A DNA stretch of 64,000 nucleotides. Source: Pseudomonadales bacterium. GTDB taxonomy: Bacteria > Pseudomonadota > Gammaproteobacteria > Pseudomonadales > Azotimanducaceae. The DNA is taken from assembly GCA_022827905.1 (NCBI GenBank), contig JAJEIQ010000079.1:45998-109997 (forward strand), read 5' to 3'. The notes beneath the pieces were generated by a model. That model ran no database searches, was not told the origin of the DNA, and saw only the letters and a program-made list of their open reading frames with translations. Numbering within the stretch: the stretch's first letter is position 1; every line of letters starts with the position of its first letter. The translations under genes were made by a program, and so were the position numbers. This document shows, piece after piece, positions 43,447-51,904 of this stretch.

Positions 43447-45410
43447 GCCGGCACGGATGGCGCGCCAATCGCCGAGCTTCGGCTTTCGACCCGGCGGCGC
43501 AGGCGCCGGTAGCGCTTATCGGCAACCGCCAGAGTGCCGCCCAAGGCCATCAGCACGGCCCCGAACCAGATCCAGCGCACGAACGGCTTGACGTACACGC
43601 GAACCGCCCAATCGCCGTTGGCGAGCGGCTCGCCCAGGGAAACGTAGATGTCCTTAAAGAAGCCGGCGTCGATGGCAGCTTCGGTCATCACCGAGCCGCT
43701 GGCGAAGTAGCGGCGCTTCTCCGGCGTCAGGCCGAAGCGGCGCTCCCCGTCCTCGATCGCGAACAGCCCACGCTGCGCTCGATAGTTGGGGCCCGGCGCA
43801 TCCACCACGCCGTCGAAGCGGAAGGTCACCTCGCCGTGGGTGGCCGATTCACCAACCGACATGCGGATGTCCTTTTCCACCGACAACTCGTGGGTCAGCG
43901 CAATCCCCAGCAAACTCACGGCGAAGCCGATGTGCGCCAAGGTCATGCCCCAGTACGACAACGGTGGGGAGGCGCCTTTGAGCCGCAGGCGCCGACCGAC
44001 GTCAACGGCGTGGGTGCAGAGGATCCAAAGCCCAAGCCCGACGGCTGCGGCCGCTCCCCAAGACCGCAAGCCCTCAAGCAGCAAGGCCACCAGGACCGCC
44101 AAGGCAACGCTGGCGCCGAAGCACCAGGCCAGACGGCGGCGCAGCCGTGTGAAGCCCGACCGCTTCCAGCCGAGAAAGGGCCCAACGCCCAAAGCCACTG
44201 CCGCCGCCAGCATCAGCGGCACGAAGAAGCGGTTGAACCAAGGCGGGCCGATGCTGATCTTGTCACCGCCGGTCAGCGCCTCGTAGGCCAACGGGTAGAG
44301 GGTGCCCAGCAACACCACAGCCATGGCCACGACCAGCAGCAGATTGTTCACCAGCAGCGAGGCCTCGCGGCTGAACAGGCCATAGCGGACGTCGGCGGCC
44401 GCAGCACTTGCCCGCAGTGCGAAGAGCGTCAGGCTACCCCCCACCACCACGGCCAGAAAACCGAGAATGTACAGCCCTCGGGTCGGGTCCACGGCAAAGG
44501 CATGCACCGAAGTCAGCACCCCGGAACGCACGATGAAGGCGCCCAGCAGGCTCAAGCTGAAGGCGCTGAGCGCCAGCAGCAACGTCCAGGTCCTGAACGC
44601 GCCGCGCTTTTCCGCGACCGCCAAGGAGTGAATGAGGGCGGTGGCGGCCAACCAAGGCATGAAGGAGGCGTTTTCCACCGGATCCCAGAACCACCAGCCG
44701 CCCCAGCCCAGTTCGTAGTAGGCCCACCAGCTTCCCAAGGCGATGCCCAGGGTGAGGAACGCCCAAGCGATGTTGGTCCAAGGCCGCGACCAACGCGCCC
44801 AAGCGCTGTCCAGCCGGCCGGACAGCAGCCCCGCCACGGCGAAGGCGAACGCCACCGAGAAGCCGACGTAGCCGGTGTAGAGCATCGGTGGATGCACGAT
44901 CAGCCCGAAGTCCTGCAGCAAGGGGTTCAAGTCGGCACCGTCGGCGGGCGCCAAGGGCAGCAGGCGCTCAAAGGGATTGCTGGTCAGGAGCAGGAAGCTC
45001 AGGAAGCCGCCGTTCAGCAGCCCCATCACCCCCAACACCCGGGCGAGAATGCCCGGGGGCAATGCCGCCCCACGCAGGGCAACAGCGCTCATCCACAGCG
45101 TCATGATGAGGGTCCACAGCAGCAGCGAGCCCTCATGGGCACCCCAAAGGGCGCTGACCTTGTACTGCCAAGGCAGCAGGCTGTTGGAATTGTGCGCCAC
45201 GTAGGCGACCGAGAAGTCATCGGTGACGAAGGCGTTGACGAGTACCAGGAAGCCCAGGGCCACGAACACCATCTGGCCATAGGTCGCCGAGGTCGCCGCT
45301 TGCATCCAGCGCCCTAGGCCGATGTGGGCGCCGCCTAGGCCAAAGACCGCGCCGGCAATGCTCAGGGCAAGCGCCAGGATGACCGACAGATGGCCCAGCT
45401 CAGGGATCAT
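43443..45410 (-). CDS. ccmF: Cytochrome c heme lyase subunit CcmF
   Basis: Large membrane protein of 655 residues, core of the heme ligase. About 14 to 15 hydrophobic helices are visible. The WWD motif is in [19 protein letters not shown] (about 230-248), and the surrounding His residues ([20 protein letters not shown]) fit heme b and heme presentation. A large periplasmic domain is near the end. ATG at 45410 overlaps ccmE by 4 bases. Confidence 0.95.
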   Translation of the reverse strand: MIPELGHLSVILALALSIAGAVFGLGGAHIGLGRWMQAATSATYGQMVFVALGFLVLVNAFVTDDFSVAYVAHNSNSLLPWQYKVSALWGAHEGSLLLWTLIMTLWMSAVALRGAALPPGILARVLGVMGLLNGGFLSFLLLTSNPFERLLPLAPADGADLNPLLQDFGLIVHPPMLYTGYVGFSVAFAFAVAGLLSGRLDSAWARWSRPWTNIAWAFLTLGIALGSWWAYYELGWGGWWFWDPVENASFMPWLAATALIHSLAVAEKRGAFRTWTLLLALSAFSLSLLGAFIVRSGVLTSVHAFAVDPTRGLYILGFLAVVVGGSLTLFALRASAAAADVRYGLFSREASLLVNNLLLVVAMAVVLLGTLYPLAYEALTGGDKISIGPPWFNRFFVPLMLAAAVALGVGPFLGWKRSGFTRLRRRLAWCFGASVALAVLVALLLEGLRSWGAAAAVGLGLWILCTHAVDVGRRLRLKGASPPLSYWGMTLAHIGFAVSLLGIALTHELSVEKDIRMSVGESATHGEVTFRFDGVVDAPGPNYRAQRGLFAIEDGERRFGLTPEKRRYFASGSVMTEAAIDAGFFKDIYVSLGEPLANGDWAVRVYVKPFVRWIWFGAVLMALGGTLAVADKRYRRLRRRVESRSSAIGAPSVPA

Positions 45411-45853
45411 CGGCCGTCGCTGGCCCCAGCTGCGCCATCGGCCAAGGGCATCAGTTCCGGCGGCATGTAGTTCTCATCGTGCTTGGCGAGCACTTCCTCC
45501 GCTTGGAAAATGCCATCCGCGCCAAGTTGGCCGCGCACCAGTATGCCTTGGCCTTCGCGGAAGAGATCCGGCAGGATGCCGCTGTAGGCCACGCGGAAGT
45601 CCGCCCCTTGGTAGTCGGTCAGCACAAAGGCCACGTCAAGTGAATCCGGCGCCCGATTCACGCTGCCCTCCAGCACCATGCCCCCGGCGCGAATGCCGAC
45701 CCCGACCGGCGCTTCGCCGCCGGCCACCTGGTCCGGGGGGTAAAACAGGTTCAGGTTCTCATTGGCTGCCCGCAGCATCAGGGCCACCGCCGCCGCAGCG
45801 CCGGTGAGCACGAAGACCAAGGTCAACAACCGGCTACGGCGCTTCGGATGCAT
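45407..45853 (-). CDS. ccmE: Heme chaperone CcmE
   Basis: Periplasmic heme carrier of 148 residues with one N-terminal membrane helix ([20 protein letters not shown]). The OB-fold is followed by the heme-binding His at about 124-125 in [13 protein letters not shown], the standard HxxxY motif. It receives heme from CcmC and hands it to CcmF. Start at 45853 fits the family; it overlaps the end of ccmD by 20 bases. Confidence 0.95.
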   Translation of the reverse strand: MHPKRRSRLLTLVFVLTGAAAAVALMLRAANENLNLFYPPDQVAGGEAPVGVGIRAGGMVLEGSVNRAPDSLDVAFVLTDYQGADFRVAYSGILPDLFREGQGILVRGQLGADGIFQAEEVLAKHDENYMPPELMPLADGAAGASDGR

Positions 45854-46034
45854 CACTGCCCTCCTCCGCACCGCTGCGTAACTGGCCCTGCAATTGGCGG
45901 CGTGTCCGGCGCCGTTCCGCGCGCAGGCCAGCCAGATTGGCGACCAGCAACGCCGCCGCGGCCGAATAGGCCATCCAGACATAGAGACCGTGCCCGCCCA
46001 TGGCAAAGAAGGCCTGCCAGCTATCGAACATCAT
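45834..46034 (-). CDS. ccmD: Heme exporter protein CcmD
   Basis: Small membrane protein of 66 residues ([16 protein letters not shown] at the start, one helix about 18-37, then a basic coil [15 protein letters not shown]). It helps release holo-CcmE from CcmABC. The ATG at 46034 overlaps the ccmC stop (ATGATG), and a second ATG follows directly. Identification rests on length, topology and its place between ccmC and ccmE. Confidence 0.88.
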   Translation of the reverse strand: MMFDSWQAFFAMGGHGLYVWMAYSAAAALLVANLAGLRAERRRTRRQLQGQLRSGAEEGSDASEAP

Positions 46035-46783
46035 GGCCTCGCCTCTCGCCCGGCCCACTCGCGCACCCAAGCGGTCCCCTGTTCCTGACGCAGGATGGCG
46101 GTGCGCAACTTGGCGATGAGGTTGGCGGCAAACAGGCAGTATGCGCCCAGCACGTTCACCAGCAGCGGCGCCCACATCGATGCCGGCATGGCCGGCGCCT
46201 CGGTCAGCTTAAACGTGGCGCCCTGATGCAGGGTGGTCCACCATTCCACGGAATACTTGATGACGGGTATGTTGATCACGCCAACGACGGCGAGCAGGGC
46301 GCAAGCGCGCCCGGCAGCCTCCCGGGCGGGGATGGCCCGGCGTAGGGCGTAGAGGCCGAAGTAGAGGAACAGCAACACCAAGGTGGAGGTGGTGCGCCCG
46401 TCAAAAACCCACCAGGTTCCCCAAGTGGGCTTGCCCCAAACCGCGCCCGAAAAGAGTGCCAGCGCCGTCATCCAAGCGCCGAAGCCAACCAGGTTCTCCA
46501 GCACCAGTTGGGCCATCTTCATCCGCCACACCAACAGCAGCACACCGGCGGCACCGAGCGCCACATACACCGACTGGGCCAAAATGGCGGCAGGCACATG
46601 CACGTAGATGATGCGAAAGCTGTTGCCCTGCTGGTAGTCGGGCGGCGCGAACGCCAAGCCCCAGGCCATGCCGACGACGATCAGCAACACCGCCAGAATC
46701 GCGAACGCGCGCTGCCAAGGGCCGCTCATTTGGTAAAACCACTTGGGCGACCCTAACCGATGCCAAAATTCCTTAAGCGTCAC
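46031..46783 (-). CDS. ccmC: Heme handling protein CcmC
   Basis: Membrane protein of 250 residues with six helices. The WWD-type motif is [15 protein letters not shown] (about 115-130), flanked by His residues used to load heme onto CcmE. The start is a GTG at 46783 that overlaps the ccmB stop (GTGA). An internal Met near residue 19 is the alternative. Confidence 0.93.
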   Translation of the reverse strand: MTLKEFWHRLGSPKWFYQMSGPWQRAFAILAVLLIVVGMAWGLAFAPPDYQQGNSFRIIYVHVPAAILAQSVYVALGAAGVLLLVWRMKMAQLVLENLVGFGAWMTALALFSGAVWGKPTWGTWWVFDGRTTSTLVLLFLYFGLYALRRAIPAREAAGRACALLAVVGVINIPVIKYSVEWWTTLHQGATFKLTEAPAMPASMWAPLLVNVLGAYCLFAANLIAKLRTAILRQEQGTAWVREWAGREARP

Positions 46784-47445
46784 GATTGCTCCACGCTGAT
46801 GCGCAAGGCCGCGGTGGTGGCGAACGGCGCCAGCGTCAGTGCCATGGCGCTGATTGCCGCCAACCAGTAGAACTGCGCCGCGGCGCCAACACCCGCCATT
46901 GTATCCAACGTGGCGCTGACGCCGAACACCAGCACGGGGAGATAAAGCGGCAGCAGCAGGAGCGCCAGCAAAACGCCGCCACCGCGCAAGCCCACGGTCA
47001 GCGCAGCGCCTACCGCCCCAATCAGGCTCAAGGCCGGGGTGCCCAACAGCAGGCCAAGCATCAAGGCCGGGAGCACTGCAAGGGGCAGGTTCAGCAGCAG
47101 CGCGACCACCGGTGCCAACACCGTCATCGCCACGCCCGACATGCACCACTGCACCGCCACTTTGCCCAGCACCGCGGCAAAGGGCGGTTCGGCGAGGAGC
47201 AGCAACTGCTCAAGCGTTCCATCCTCAAAGTCGCGCCTGAACAGCGCCTCCAACGACAGCAGGTTGGCCAGCAGCACCAGCACCCAGATGATGGCCGGCG
47301 CCAGCCCCGCCAAGCGCCGCGGCTCACCGCCGAAGGCAATGGCGAACAGGGTTGCCGCCAGAAACAGGAAAACCAGCGGATTGATGGCCTCATCCTTGGC
47401 GCGCCTGAGGGACAGCCAATCCCGGCGAAACTGGACGGCGAACAT
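46780..47445 (-). CDS. ccmB: Heme exporter ABC permease CcmB
   Basis: Six-helix permease of 221 residues that pairs with CcmA. The N-terminus [22 protein letters not shown] and the [16 protein letters not shown] loop are family hallmarks. Start 3 bases after the ccmA stop. Confidence 0.94.
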   Translation of the reverse strand: MFAVQFRRDWLSLRRAKDEAINPLVFLFLAATLFAIAFGGEPRRLAGLAPAIIWVLVLLANLLSLEALFRRDFEDGTLEQLLLLAEPPFAAVLGKVAVQWCMSGVAMTVLAPVVALLLNLPLAVLPALMLGLLLGTPALSLIGAVGAALTVGLRGGGVLLALLLLPLYLPVLVFGVSATLDTMAGVGAAAQFYWLAAISAMALTLAPFATTAALRISVEQS

Positions 47446-47448
47446 GGG

Positions 47449-47994
47449 CTAGGGTTCCAGATGCACTTCGGTCGCCGAACAGCCCAGCGTCTGATGGGTG
47501 GCGCAGAGCACCACCCCGCCACCACCGCAGTGGGACTCCACCAGTTCGCGCACCAAGCGGCGGCCGTCGGTGTCAAGGGCAGTGAGCGGCTCATCGAGCA
47601 GCCACAAGGGTTTGTCGCCCAACAACAGCCGGGCGAGGCCCACCCGCCGCTGCTGGCCTTGGGAGAGCTGGCCGCTGGGATTTTCCCATTCGTCCTGAAG
47701 CCCAACGCGAGCGAGCGCCTCCCAAGCCGAACCCGTGCCAAGGCGCTCGTAGGGCCTTAGGTTCTCCAAGGGCGACAGCAAGGCGCTGACGCCATTGCGA
47801 TGGCCGAGATAGTGGCACGGCGCCGCTTCCACTTCGCCGCTGTAGTCCGAAAAAAGCCCAGCGGCAATCCGCAGCAGGGTGGATTTGCCACTGCCGTTGG
47901 CCCCATGAACTTCCGCGCAGCCACCGGCGCCCAAGGTCAGATCGAAGCCGCCAAACAGCCGCCGCCCGCCGCGGGTGCAGGCGAGACCAGTCAT
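47449..47994 (-). CDS. ccmA: Cytochrome c biogenesis ABC ATPase CcmA
   Basis: ATPase of 181 residues from the ATG at 47994. Walker A is GANGSGKSTLL (about 31-41), the signature LSQGQQRRVGLARLLL and Walker B LWLLDEPLTAL. It powers release of heme-loaded CcmE. The start is uncertain: a TTG at 48039 would add 15 residues, but 47994 fits the family N-terminus (LACTRGGRRLFGGFDLTL). First gene of the ccm set, 62 bases after the receptor stop at this start. Confidence 0.9.
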   Translation of the reverse strand: MTGLACTRGGRRLFGGFDLTLGAGGCAEVHGANGSGKSTLLRIAAGLFSDYSGEVEAAPCHYLGHRNGVSALLSPLENLRPYERLGTGSAWEALARVGLQDEWENPSGQLSQGQQRRVGLARLLLGDKPLWLLDEPLTALDTDGRRLVRELVESHCGGGGVVLCATHQTLGCSATEVHLEP

Positions 47995-48056
47995 GGCGAG
48001 AAGAGGAGGCTTCAACGGGGCGGCTCCGGCGACAAACAACGCAGTATAAACGCTCG

Positions 48057-50093
48057 CTACAGTGCCAGATTGACCCCTACATAGCCTTGGATGGGCATGG
48101 CCGGGAAGTATCGGTAGCTGCCGAAGGCGTAGTCGGCCCGGTCGGCGTAGCGCTCATCGAGCAGGTTGATCACCCGGGCGAACAGGTCGATGCGCTGGGT
48201 CAGCCGGTAGCCACCGCGCCAATTGAGCGCCAAGTGGCCCTTGTACTTGGCGGTGTTGGCGGCGTTGACGTAGTGCTCGCCCACTTGGCTGAGTTCAAAC
48301 TCGGAATACCAGTGTTCGCCTGGTTGGTAGCGCCATCGGGCGTTGCTGAGCCAACGGGGCGCCGAATCCATCATGTTGCCGTCTTCGATTTGTTCGCCCC
48401 GGCCAGCAGCACGGGTGAAGTCGTATTTGTGCACTGCATAGCTGACCGCGAGACTTAAGGTGTGGCCGCCGAGTTGCCAATCGCCGGAAAACTCGACGCC
48501 GTTGGACTTGGTCTTGCCGTCGCTGACATTGAAGCCGCTGGCGTCACGGAAGATAAAGTCGCGGGTCCGTTCGCTGAAGGCGGAAACGGACCAAGCGCCG
48601 CTCCTGACGCCCGCCTCCACGGACAGCAGGCGCTCACTGTCCAAGTCCGCCACCGTTTGCCCCTGCTGCAAGCGGTAGAGTTCAGTGGCTTGCGGCGGAC
48701 GAAACCCGGTGCTGAGCATCAGGTAGCCGGAGTGGCGGACGCCAAAGTCCCGTTCGAATCCCAAGCGGCCAGCCACTTCGGTGAAATTGTCATCCCGGGA
48801 GGCGGGCCGCGTGTACAAGCAGCCGCCGAAGCCGCAGGCCGAGCCATCATCGCGGCTGTTGCCAATCAGGTGGCGGTTTTCGTAGTCGTAGCTCAGGTGT
48901 TCAAGGCGCAAGCTATGCACTAGGCGCAGCCCCTCCGCCAGGGTTCCGTTTAGGTTGTAGAAGCCGGCCGCCATGATCGAATCGACGCCGTAGTCGTAGT
49001 GGCGCCCGGCCGGGCGGGTAGCCACCAGGAACGCCGACCCGGTCGTGGGTCGATCCTGAAACTCAAGGAGGCTGCCCTGCATGGCCTCAAACTGCGCGCC
49101 GAATCGCCCGGCCCAGGCGCCGGCAGCAAACCCTTGGCTGACCAGCACACCGCCACTGGTCTGCTCATTGGTCTCCGTTGGCTGCCCGGGCAGGAAGTGT
49201 TGCAAGAACACCATGCGCGAGCGGCGCAGATAGGCGGAAGCCCGGGTTTGCTCCCGGCTCCAATGGCTGGCGGCGCGCCAGGACCAAGCGTCCCGATAGG
49301 CCTCCGGATTGGGGTTGGAGCGCCGCAGGTCGCCGTCCTCATAGGCTTCAAAACCCCGCACGTAGCTGCCGGTCTCCTGGTTGAGGTTGGTGGCGTTCAA
49401 GGTGTTGCGCACCTGCCAGCCACCCAAGTCGACGGCATGGACCAAGGAAAGCTTCTGCTGACCGTATCCGGTGGCGTCGCGGTAGCCGTCGGTCTGGCTG
49501 CCGTGCACGCTTAGGCCAACCGCGTGCCTGCCAGTTTGCCCCCCTAATGCGGCTCGGGCTTGGTAGTAGCCATAGGAGCCGCCCTCCAGGCTTAAGCTGG
49601 CGCCCTGCGGATTGGCGGTGAGCACATTGACCGCGCCATGCAGGGCGTTGCCGCCGAGCACGGCACTTGAGGGACCACGCCAGACCTCGATGCCGCCCGC
49701 CTGTTCGCCGTTGACTTCGAAGAGATTGTTGACGTTGCAAAACCCTGCGGGGCGAATGGGCAGGCCGTCCTCGAGATAGAGAAACTCGCCGCAGGCTCCG
49801 GCCCCGGTCAACACCGCCGAGCGGATGGCGGTCAGGTGCTCCTGGCCGGAGCCCCGCGCGACCCAGACGCCGGGAACCCGGGCCAAGGCCTCGTGAATGT
49901 GGTTGTGCCGGATCTCCGCCAGCGCGTCGCCATCGATGCGGCTGGCGCTGCCCGCGGTGCCGAGGCGTTCGCCGAGGGTCCCGGTGACGACAATCTCCTC
50001 GATCCGGTCAGTGGCCAGTGCCGCGGGAGCGGCCAACGCAAGCGCCGCAGGAGCGGCCAAGGCAAGCGCCGCGAGCAGGCGGCTAAGGCGCAT
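48057..50093 (-). CDS. TonB-dependent outer-membrane receptor
   Basis: Protein of 678 residues: signal peptide, TonB box-like EEIVVTGT (about 31-38), plug domain (HEALARVPGVWVARGSGQ, GVWVARG) and a 22-strand barrel ending in QGYVGVNLAL with a terminal hydrophobic residue. Four Cys in pairs (GACGEFLY, GFCNVNN and CGFGGCLY) may form loop disulfides. The substrate is unknown; an iron or heme compound would suit the adjacent ccm operon but is only a guess. The signal peptide contains a tandem copy of ALALAAPA. It lies 21 bases after the reductase gene. Confidence 0.85.
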   Translation of the reverse strand: MRLSRLLAALALAAPAALALAAPAALATDRIEEIVVTGTLGERLGTAGSASRIDGDALAEIRHNHIHEALARVPGVWVARGSGQEHLTAIRSAVLTGAGACGEFLYLEDGLPIRPAGFCNVNNLFEVNGEQAGGIEVWRGPSSAVLGGNALHGAVNVLTANPQGASLSLEGGSYGYYQARAALGGQTGRHAVGLSVHGSQTDGYRDATGYGQQKLSLVHAVDLGGWQVRNTLNATNLNQETGSYVRGFEAYEDGDLRRSNPNPEAYRDAWSWRAASHWSREQTRASAYLRRSRMVFLQHFLPGQPTETNEQTSGGVLVSQGFAAGAWAGRFGAQFEAMQGSLLEFQDRPTTGSAFLVATRPAGRHYDYGVDSIMAAGFYNLNGTLAEGLRLVHSLRLEHLSYDYENRHLIGNSRDDGSACGFGGCLYTRPASRDDNFTEVAGRLGFERDFGVRHSGYLMLSTGFRPPQATELYRLQQGQTVADLDSERLLSVEAGVRSGAWSVSAFSERTRDFIFRDASGFNVSDGKTKSNGVEFSGDWQLGGHTLSLAVSYAVHKYDFTRAAGRGEQIEDGNMMDSAPRWLSNARWRYQPGEHWYSEFELSQVGEHYVNAANTAKYKGHLALNWRGGYRLTQRIDLFARVINLLDERYADRADYAFGSYRYFPAMPIQGYVGVNLAL

Positions 50094-50114
50094 TCGACTG
50101 CAACGCCTTTGCGA

Positions 50115-51245
50115 TCACTGCGCCAGATCCTTGTTCGGATTGATGAGGTACTTCTCGCCGGTCGCCTGCCGACCGTAGGTTTGGATGGCCTCAACGGACA
50201 GCGCTTCCGCCAAGGACACTTCCTGGGCATAGTGGCTGGCGAAGGTGGTCTTGATTTCCCGGGCCACCCGCTCGCGCAGAGCTTGCGCCGCTTCTGGGCC
50301 GATCTTGGCCAAAAAGGGAGGCAGCAGCCAGCCGCCGATGCTCCAGGCGAACCCCCAATTCCGAGTCAGTTGGGTGGGGCTTCGATCCAAGCCGCCGTAT
50401 ATGTAGAGCTGCTTGAACACATCGGTGCCGTAGCCACCCACCGCGCCACCACGGCGCGCGGCCGCAGCCTCCATGCAGGTCAGGATTTGGCTGCCCAGCA
50501 AACCGCCACCGGTGGCGTCGAAGGCCAAAGTGACGCCGGTTTCAGCAAAGGCGTCAGTCAGCGTCGCCATGAAATCCGCTTCGCTGGAGTTGCAGACATG
50601 GGTGGCGCCAATGTCCTCCAACAGCGCCACCTGCTCCGGCTTGCGCACGATATTGACCAGCGCAACGCCATCGGCAAGGCAGATTTTCTGCAACATCTGC
50701 CCCAGATTCGAGGCCGCGGCCGTATGCGCCAGCGCCGAGTGGCCCTCCATGCGCATGGTTTCAACCATCCCCAACGCCGTCAACGGGTTGACGAAGCAGG
50801 ACGCCCCTTCCCGCGCTGTCGTCCCTTCGTGAAGCGGCAGCGCGTCGGCAGCCTTGATCTTGCGGTACTGGGCGTACATGGCGCCGCCCAGCACGGCCAC
50901 GGTCTTGCCGAGCAGCCCTTGGGCGGTTGCGGACGCGCCGGCCGCCACCACCGTGCCCGCACCCTCGTTGCCCACCGGCAGGGACTGGTCCAAGCGGGGC
51001 GCGAGATGGCGCATGAAGGCTTCGGGCGCCTTGGCGGTGAGGGCGGGTCGGCCCTCGCTCTCACCAGCCTCTACGGTCGACAAGTCGGCAAATCCGAGCA
51101 GCAGGCCGAGGTCCGAGGGATTGATGGGCGACGCCTCGATGCGGATGACGATCTCATCCTCCCGCGGCTGCGGCATTTCCACCTCAGCCAGGCTGAGTTC
51201 GAGTTGGCCATCGGACTTAACCGTTGACCTAAGTTGCAATGGCAT
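50115..51245 (-). CDS. Medium-chain zinc-type alcohol dehydrogenase/quinone reductase family protein
   Basis: MDR protein of 376 residues. The N-terminal GroES-like domain has EIVIRIEASPINPSDLGLLLG (typical of the quinone reductase branch), and the GNEGAGTVVAAG loop follows. The cofactor domain has AASNLGQMLQKICLADGVALVNIVR, in which the usual AxxGGVG is altered. No zinc-binding Cys cluster is seen, as expected for the quinone reductase branch. The substrate is unknown. Same strand as the receptor and ccm genes. Confidence 0.8.
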   Translation of the reverse strand: MPLQLRSTVKSDGQLELSLAEVEMPQPREDEIVIRIEASPINPSDLGLLLGFADLSTVEAGESEGRPALTAKAPEAFMRHLAPRLDQSLPVGNEGAGTVVAAGASATAQGLLGKTVAVLGGAMYAQYRKIKAADALPLHEGTTAREGASCFVNPLTALGMVETMRMEGHSALAHTAAASNLGQMLQKICLADGVALVNIVRKPEQVALLEDIGATHVCNSSEADFMATLTDAFAETGVTLAFDATGGGLLGSQILTCMEAAAARRGGAVGGYGTDVFKQLYIYGGLDRSPTQLTRNWGFAWSIGGWLLPPFLAKIGPEAAQALRERVAREIKTTFASHYAQEVSLAEALSVEAIQTYGRQATGEKYLINPNKDLAQ

Positions 51246-51320
51246 GGGTCGCTCCCATGGCGGGAAGGGTTGGAAGACGGGGCTTTTTAGCAGGAAACGC
51301 CGGGTGTGACAATCGGGCCA

Positions 51321-51836
51321 TCACTGCAGCCGAACGTGGAACCAAACTTCGCTTGACTCCCCTGGCGGCAGGAAGGCCTCGTAGATCCAGCGGACAGCTC
51401 GCACTTCTGCAGCAGCGGCGGAACGCACCAATTCCCCCTCCGTGACCACCAGTTCATCCAAGGGAACAAACGCCTCTTCCTCCGGTGTGTCGTCAAGGGG
51501 AGTTTCGGCCGGCGCGCTGGCGTGGTAGAGAATGCGCACATCGGCGCCGCCCGCCGAATCCCAGACGTATTCGGTGGACTCAGGAATGGGATTGGTGATG
51601 ACGATGGCGCCCGGATCGACCGGCACCAGACCCGTGTTGGTAAAGGCGATGGTGTAGCGCAGCTCGTCCCCTGGCGCCACCAAGGCGGCGTCGGCCAGCT
51701 CAGCTTCCAGTTCGCCCTCTTCCTCGATCCAGCCATCCACCCGGTGGATGGTGATGGACAGCCGCACTTCGGCTATCGTCCACTGGGCCGAGCCCAGCCC
51801 GGCCAATATCAGAAGCGCCAACACCATCCGCTGCAT
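51321..51836 (-). CDS. Secreted DUF11-like beta-sandwich protein
   Basis: Protein of 171 residues with a signal peptide (MVLALLILAGLGSAQWTIA). The central part, DELRYTIAFTNTGLVPVDPGAIVITNPIPESTEYVWDSAGG, matches the DUF11 repeat, an Ig-like module of cell-surface proteins. A single copy is present, followed by a segment that ends in GESSEVWFHVRLQ. Function unknown. Same strand between the ABC permease and the reductase, with 69 and 75 base gaps. Longer upstream frames lack a signal sequence. Confidence 0.7.
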   Translation of the reverse strand: MQRMVLALLILAGLGSAQWTIAEVRLSITIHRVDGWIEEEGELEAELADAALVAPGDELRYTIAFTNTGLVPVDPGAIVITNPIPESTEYVWDSAGGADVRILYHASAPAETPLDDTPEEEAFVPLDELVVTEGELVRSAAAAEVRAVRWIYEAFLPPGESSEVWFHVRLQ

Positions 51837-51904
51837 CACGCCAACCCCTCCCCGACTTGCAGCACGCTCAATAGGGGCCTGCCCCTCGCATGAGGCATCG
51901 GTCA

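Noticed and set aside
50020..50076. Tandem 24-base repeat in the receptor signal peptide (ALALAAPA twice)
   Set aside because: Real but only two copies within a signal peptide, where such slippage is common; not listed separately.
51030..51066. Inverted repeat GAGGGC-N6-GCCCTC in the reductase gene
   Set aside because: It looks like the repeat core, but the encoded residues (ESEGRPALTAKAPEA) fit the normal variable loop of this enzyme family, and the flanks do not match the other copies.
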